A model generated the notes under the pieces. That model did not search any database and had not been told where the DNA came from. It worked only from the letters and a program-made list of their open reading frames with translations. A program made the translations under genes and the position numbers. A stretch of DNA of 64,000 bases from contig NZ_CP030126.1 in assembly GCF_003568845.1 (NCBI RefSeq), forward strand, positions 2,197,001 to 2,261,000. The letters are read 5' to 3'. Shown one piece after another: positions 60,106 through 64,000 of this stretch (position 1 is the first letter of the stretch; each line of letters opens with the position of its first letter). The stretch is from Indioceanicola profundi (GTDB lineage: Bacteria; Pseudomonadota; Alphaproteobacteria; Azospirillales; Azospirillaceae).

Positions 60106-61458
60106 TCAGCTCCGGTCGTCGGCGGCGGCCTTGGTCGGCTCAACCCCGTCCGGCTGTCCGACGATGATGGTGGCGAGCTGCTTGGGCTCCAGCAGCCGCT
60201 TGGCCACCGCATTCACCTGCTCCAGCGTCACAGCCTCCACCAGCTCGTTGCGGCGGTTCAGGTAGTCGATGCCGAGATCATCCTCCTGAACCGTCAGCAG
60301 AATGCCGGCAATGGCCCCATTGTTGGTGAAGGTCAACGGGTACGAGCCGGTGAGATAGGTCTTGGCATCGTCCAGTTCCTGCTGGGTGATGCCCTGGGCG
60401 GCAGTGCGGCCCCAGATCTCCTGGATCAGCGCCGCCGCCTCCTTGGCCTTGTCGTTGGAGGTCGCGCCGCTGACCACCCACAGGGACGCATGGTCGAAGG
60501 GCTGGAGCGAGCTGGAGACGCCGTAGGTCAACCCGCGCTGCTCCCGCACCTCGTCCATCAGGCGGGAGGAGAAACCACCGCCGCCCAGCACATAGTTCAG
60601 CACGAGCGCCGGGAACCAGTCCGGATCGTTCCGCTTAACGCCCTTGTGGCCCATGATCATGATGGATTGCGGGATGGGCCGGCTCACCACCACCGTCTCC
60701 CCCGCCCCCTTGGGCTCGGTATCCGGAATGGTGAAGGGGGCAGTATCTGCCGGGAGGGCACCAAATACCTGGTCCAGCACTTTGGCCAGCTCCTCCGCCG
60801 TGATATCGCCGGAGACGCCGATCTTCAGCCGATCCCGGCCCAGCCGCGCCTTAGTGAAGCCCTTCAGATCGTCGGTGGTGATGTTGGAGATGGTCTCGAT
60901 CGTGCCGCGGCTCGGCTTTCCGTAGGGATGGTCCGGGAACACGGTGCTGGAGAAGGCGAGACCGGCCACGTAGTTCGGGCTGGATGTGGCGCGCTTCAGG
61001 CCTGCGATGAGCTGACTGCGGATGCGCTCCACCGCGTCCTTATCGAACCGCGGTTCCGTCAAAGCGAGGCGGAGCAGATCGAACGCCTCCCCCTTCGTCT
61101 CCACCAACGTGGTCAGGCTGCCATAGACCGCCTCGCGGTCGGCGCTGAAACCCAGGCTGATGGAATTGTCCTCCAGACGCTTCTGGAATGCCTGGCTGTC
61201 CAGCTCGCCAGCTCCCTCGTCCAGCAGGGAGGTCACCATGGTGGCGAGGCCGAGCTTGTCTTCCGGGTCGAGCGCCGATCCGCCCTCGATCCCGAACTGC
61301 ATGGCGATGATGGGATTCTTCGCATCCCGCACCAGCCAGGCCTCGATCCCGCCCGGGCTCACCACCCGCTCCACGTCGATGGCGTGGGCCGGCAGGGCGA
61401 AGAACAGCAGGAACAGGCCGGCGGAAGCGGCTTTCGCGATACGGGTCATCATGATCAT
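60106..61458 (-). CDS. M16-family peptidase subunit lacking the zinc motif
   Basis: 450-residue exported protein (signal peptide ending LPAHAID) with the two M16 halves. In the first half the HxxEH zinc motif is absent; the equivalent strand region reads LGLATMVTSLLDEG. The C-terminal half has the conserved arginine-tyrosine pair (LMDEVREQRGLTYGV). Such partners pair with an active subunit to form a heterodimer, as in mitochondrial processing peptidase. It overlaps the active subunit's gene by 4 bp. Confidence 0.92.
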   Translation of the reverse strand: MIMMTRIAKAASAGLFLLFFALPAHAIDVERVVSPGGIEAWLVRDAKNPIIAMQFGIEGGSALDPEDKLGLATMVTSLLDEGAGELDSQAFQKRLEDNSISLGFSADREAVYGSLTTLVETKGEAFDLLRLALTEPRFDKDAVERIRSQLIAGLKRATSSPNYVAGLAFSSTVFPDHPYGKPSRGTIETISNITTDDLKGFTKARLGRDRLKIGVSGDITAEELAKVLDQVFGALPADTAPFTIPDTEPKGAGETVVVSRPIPQSIMIMGHKGVKRNDPDWFPALVLNYVLGGGGFSSRLMDEVREQRGLTYGVSSSLQPFDHASLWVVSGATSNDKAKEAAALIQEIWGRTAAQGITQQELDDAKTYLTGSYPLTFTNNGAIAGILLTVQEDDLGIDYLNRRNELVEAVTLEQVNAVAKRLLEPKQLATIIVGQPDGVEPTKAAADDRS

Positions 61459-62861
61459 CGGGATTTCTCCCCGGCGGCGGGTGCGGCCGGCGCTTCAGCG
61501 GTCTGGACATCGGGCAACAGCACGCCGGTGACATGGCCGTTCTGGCTCAGCACGGCGCGGGCCGCTGCATTCACCTGCTCCACCGTCACCGCGGCAATGC
61601 GGTCGGGCCAGGCCTCAACATCCTCCACCGTCTGCCCGGTGGTCAGGCCCAGGCCGAAGATGTAGGCGGGACCCTGAAGGCTGTCGCGGGCGAAGATCGC
61701 CTCGCGCACCATGCGCTTCTTGGCGGTCTCCACCTCCTCGGCGGTGACGCCGTCGCGCAGCAGTTCGGCCAGCTCCGCCTCCACCGCCTTCTCCACCGTC
61801 TCCACATCGCCGCCGGGCAGCGGAGTGGCGGAGACGCCGAGGGTGCCGAGGTCGTAGGCGGAGGGGGAGTAGAACATGGACACGCCGGCGGCGGCCTTGT
61901 CCTCCACCACCAGATTCCGGTAGAGCCGCGCCGTGGCCCCGCCGCTCACCACCGTTTCCAAGACCTGCAGGGCATAGGCATGCTCCGTGGCGCCCTGATT
62001 GTAGCTGGGGGCCTTCCAGACGCGCTGCCAGCTCGGCTGCTGGACCTGGGGATCGCGCAGGATGATCCGGCGCTCCCCTTCCGTCGGCGGCTCCGTGGTC
62101 CGGACCCGCTCCGGCACCTTGCCAGCGGGAGTCTTGCCATAGGTGGACTCCGCCAGCGGCTTCAACTCGGCCGCGGTGACGTCGCCGGAGACGATCAGGA
62201 TGGCGTTGTTGGGCGCGTACCAGCTCTTGTAGAAATCCAGCGCGTCCTGCTGGTCCAGCGCCGCGATTTCATGCATCCAGCCGATGATCGGCGTGCCGTA
62301 GGGATGATGCACGAACAGCATGGCCCATAGCTGTTCCCGCAGGCGGGCGGCAGGGTCGTTCTCGGTGCGCTGGTTGCGCTCCTCCATCACCACCTTGATT
62401 TCGGGCGCGACGATCTCCGGCGTGAGCTGGAGGTCGGTCATGCGGTCCGACTCCATCTTCATCACCAGCTCCAGCCGGTCGCGGGCGATGTTCTGGTAAT
62501 AGCCGGTGTAGTCCCAGGAGGTGAAGGCGTTGTCCTGCCCTCCATTGCGGGCGATGGTGCGGGAGAACTCGCCGGGCTGGATCTCATCCGTGCCCTTGAA
62601 CATCAGATGTTCCAGGACGTGGGCGATGCCGGACTTGCCCGGCGGGTCGTCGGCAGAGCCGACCTTGTACCAGACCATGTGGCTCACGACCGGAGCCCGC
62701 TCGTTCGTGACCACCACCACCTTCATGCCGTTGGCCAGGGTGAAGGTTTCCGGATTGAAAATCTCGGCCCGTGCCGGCGTCGTCGCCAGCGCGGTGGCGG
62801 ACAGGAACGCGGCGGCCGCCAGGGCGGCCAGCCGGTTCCGGGATCTGGGGGAACGTCGCAT
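61455..62861 (-). CDS. M16-family zinc metallopeptidase, active subunit
   Basis: About 468-residue exported peptidase with a signal peptide ending TTPARAE. The zinc motif is intact: HVLEH in GIAHVLEHLMFKG (near residue 78), with the downstream glutamate about 75 residues later in the EERNQR region. It precedes the inactive subunit, so the two probably assemble as a periplasmic heterodimer for peptide degradation. ATG at 62861 is listed; a TTG two codons upstream (62867) lies 7 bases after GGAGG and may be the real start. Confidence 0.93.
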   Translation of the reverse strand: MRRSPRSRNRLAALAAAAFLSATALATTPARAEIFNPETFTLANGMKVVVVTNERAPVVSHMVWYKVGSADDPPGKSGIAHVLEHLMFKGTDEIQPGEFSRTIARNGGQDNAFTSWDYTGYYQNIARDRLELVMKMESDRMTDLQLTPEIVAPEIKVVMEERNQRTENDPAARLREQLWAMLFVHHPYGTPIIGWMHEIAALDQQDALDFYKSWYAPNNAILIVSGDVTAAELKPLAESTYGKTPAGKVPERVRTTEPPTEGERRIILRDPQVQQPSWQRVWKAPSYNQGATEHAYALQVLETVVSGGATARLYRNLVVEDKAAAGVSMFYSPSAYDLGTLGVSATPLPGGDVETVEKAVEAELAELLRDGVTAEEVETAKKRMVREAIFARDSLQGPAYIFGLGLTTGQTVEDVEAWPDRIAAVTVEQVNAAARAVLSQNGHVTGVLLPDVQTAEAPAAPAAGEKSR

Positions 62862-63028
62862 GGTCAAGGCCGGACCTCCGCATCTCGGGATATGCTGGGG
62901 CGGGACGGCGCGGTCCGCCCCGGATCAGGTCAACAGGATGTGGTCCGGAAGTCACGCCGCGCAACGCCGAACCGCGCACCTGTCGGATTTGTAATGCAGG
63001 CCGGCGGGGCCAAGATCCGGATACGAAA

Positions 63029-63052
63029 AAGGCCCGCACTGGGGCGGGCCTT
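63029..63052 (-). terminator. Terminator of the lspA-DUF3035 unit
   Basis: Read leftward, AAGGCCCGC, loop, GCGGGCCTT, then TTTTTCG. It separates the DUF3035 gene from the M16 operon, which must have its own promoter. Confidence 0.82.
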
Positions 63053-63077
63053 CGTCGAAGAGTGCGGCAGCGGCGCC

Positions 63078-63572
63078 TTACTGGGCCGCGCTGCCTGTGC
63101 GGGCGATGGTCGGCGGGGCGCCGGTATGGGAGCTGTCGTCCGGCACATCGCCGTCCTGCCAGAACAGCAACCGGTCCAACAGGGTGCGGTTGCCGACGAC
63201 CACGCCCGGATTCTCCCGATCCACGACGGCACGGATGCTGGGATCGGCCTGATCGGCCCCGGCCTCGACCAGCAGGGCGACTTCGCCCTGGCTCTGGTAT
63301 ACGCTGCCCTGCGGGGCGGCCGCGCCGTCCGTGCCGGCCGCACCGAACAGGGTGGCGGTGGCGCGGCTCTCCTGCGCCAGCTCCTGCGGACGCGGGCTGC
63401 CGGGCTGCGGCGGACGCAGGTTGAAGTCGGGCGGCATCTCCAGCGGCGCGCGGGAGACCACGCGGAACTCGTCCGGGGTGCTCTGGTCGAAAACACTGCA
63501 CCCGGACACCAGGGCCGCCGCCGCCAGTGCCACGACCGGAGCCGCGGCACGCATCATCCTCACCTTACGCAT
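63078..63572 (-). CDS. DUF3035 lipoprotein
   Basis: About 164 residues. A lipobox AALVSGCSVF near residue 26, then the domain core DEFRVVSRAPLEMPPDFNLRPPQPGSPRPQ, the conserved part of the DUF3035 family, found next to lspA in many Rhodospirillales. Function unknown. A GTG at 63644, overlapping the lspA stop by 4 bp, would extend it by 24 codons, but the signal peptide starts at 63572. Confidence 0.85.
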   Translation of the reverse strand: MRKVRMMRAAAPVVALAAAALVSGCSVFDQSTPDEFRVVSRAPLEMPPDFNLRPPQPGSPRPQELAQESRATATLFGAAGTDGAAAPQGSVYQSQGEVALLVEAGADQADPSIRAVVDRENPGVVVGNRTLLDRLLFWQDGDVPDDSSHTGAPPTIARTGSAAQ

Positions 63573-63640
63573 GGTCGCGATCCATACCTTTCCACTACGC
63601 GGTCCCGGGCCGTGGCCCCGGTCCTTGACCCAAAGTTCCG

Positions 63641-64000
63641 TCACTGCCGGTCACGACGGTCGAACAGCCCGTCCGCCACAAGCAGCAGCACGCCGACCAC
63701 GATGCAACTGTCCGCCACGTTGAAGGCCGGCCAGTGCCAGCCCGCCACATGGACGTCCAGGAAGTCGGCCACCGCGCCGAAGCGCAGCCGGTCGATCACG
63801 TTGCCCAGCGCCCCGCCGATGACAAGGCCGATGCACACCGCCTGGAACACCCGGTCGGTCCGACGAAGCCATACCACCAGAAAGGCCGTGATCGCCAGTG
63901 CTACCGCGATCAGCACATAAGGCATCAGATCGGCCTCATGCGCGAACATGCCGAAGCTGACGCCGCGGTTCCAGGCCATGACCAGATTGAAGAAGCCGGT
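63641..64000 (-). CDS. lspA: Lipoprotein signal peptidase, N-terminus cut by window edge
   Basis: Aspartyl protease of the inner membrane that removes signal peptides from lipoproteins. The frame is open to the window edge, so the N-terminus is missing. The visible 119 residues hold the conserved asparagine segment NRGVSFGMF, the catalytic aspartates in NVIDRLRFGAVADFLD and FNVADSCIVVG, and the last helices. A DUF3035 lipoprotein, itself a substrate type, follows. Confidence 0.95.
   Translation of the reverse strand, partial: TGFFNLVMAWNRGVSFGMFAHEADLMPYVLIAVALAITAFLVVWLRRTDRVFQAVCIGLVIGGALGNVIDRLRFGAVADFLDVHVAGWHWPAFNVADSCIVVGVLLLVADGLFDRRDRQ

Noticed and set aside
1-64000. tRNA, rRNA, insertion sequence or prophage
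   Set aside because: None seen on reading. A tRNAscan or Rfam search could still find small RNAs that I cannot detect by eye.

Overview
The window is GC-rich, densely packed chromosomal DNA from an alphaproteobacterium. The gene content points to the Rhodospirillales, probably an Azospirillum/Rhodocista-like lineage: a serine palmitoyltransferase sphingolipid cluster, ornithine decarboxylase with homospermidine synthase, a MucR-like protein, hisZ next to purA, lptF and lspA neighbourhoods typical of the order, and many promoter-like boxes of the EcfG general-stress type. This placement is inference from gene content only. I saw no rRNA, tRNA, CRISPR array, insertion sequence or prophage.

Layout. 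1-2.7 kb: lptF (cut by the window edge), a HIT protein and a metallophosphoesterase, all leftward. 2.9-11.1 kb: a membrane-lipid island. A rightward three-gene operon (CDP-alcohol phosphatidyltransferase, diacylglycerol/ceramide-kinase-like enzyme, nucleotidyltransferase-like protein) faces a leftward sphingoid-base operon (aasR-cerR-acpR-spt), with a methyltransferase between them. 11.2-14.8 kb: glycosyltransferase, polysaccharide flippase and mlaA. 14.8-30 kb: an envelope, redox and stress region with two ion channels each preceded by a small proline-rich protein, a di-haem cytochrome, an L,D-transpeptidase, an alanine-zipper lipoprotein, an SDR enzyme, a stripped-down alternative-complex-III-like set (actA-actB-actE without actC, actD or actF), and two PRC-barrel proteins built on 9-residue repeats. 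30-41 kb: two lytic transglycosylases, an acyl-CoA dehydrogenase, a YjbH-like outer-membrane protein, a solo MucR N-terminal domain, DUF1328, an ECF sigma/anti-sigma pair, an FAH-family hydrolase, and a Pmp3-DUF4112 operon. 41-46 kb: polyamine genes behind a long structured leader, then vapBC and hisZ. 46.8-64 kb: purA, a pseudokinase with a membrane partner, an AsmA-like giant protein, glnE, bcp, pgi, an M16 protease pair, a DUF3035 lipoprotein and lspA (cut by the window edge).

How it fits together. Much of the window concerns outer-membrane lipid supply and transport (sphingolipids, LptF, MlaA, AsmA-like, YjbH) and stress defence. Eight GGAAC-N16/17-(C/G/T)GTT boxes lie upstream of rightward genes, including actA, the SDR, the di-haem cytochrome, the second channel locus, PRC-barrel, DUF1328 and Pmp3. 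This suggests that many of these genes form one general-stress regulon. Three REP-like palindromes with related ends (GTAGGTCG...CGACCTAC) sit in gaps downstream of genes.
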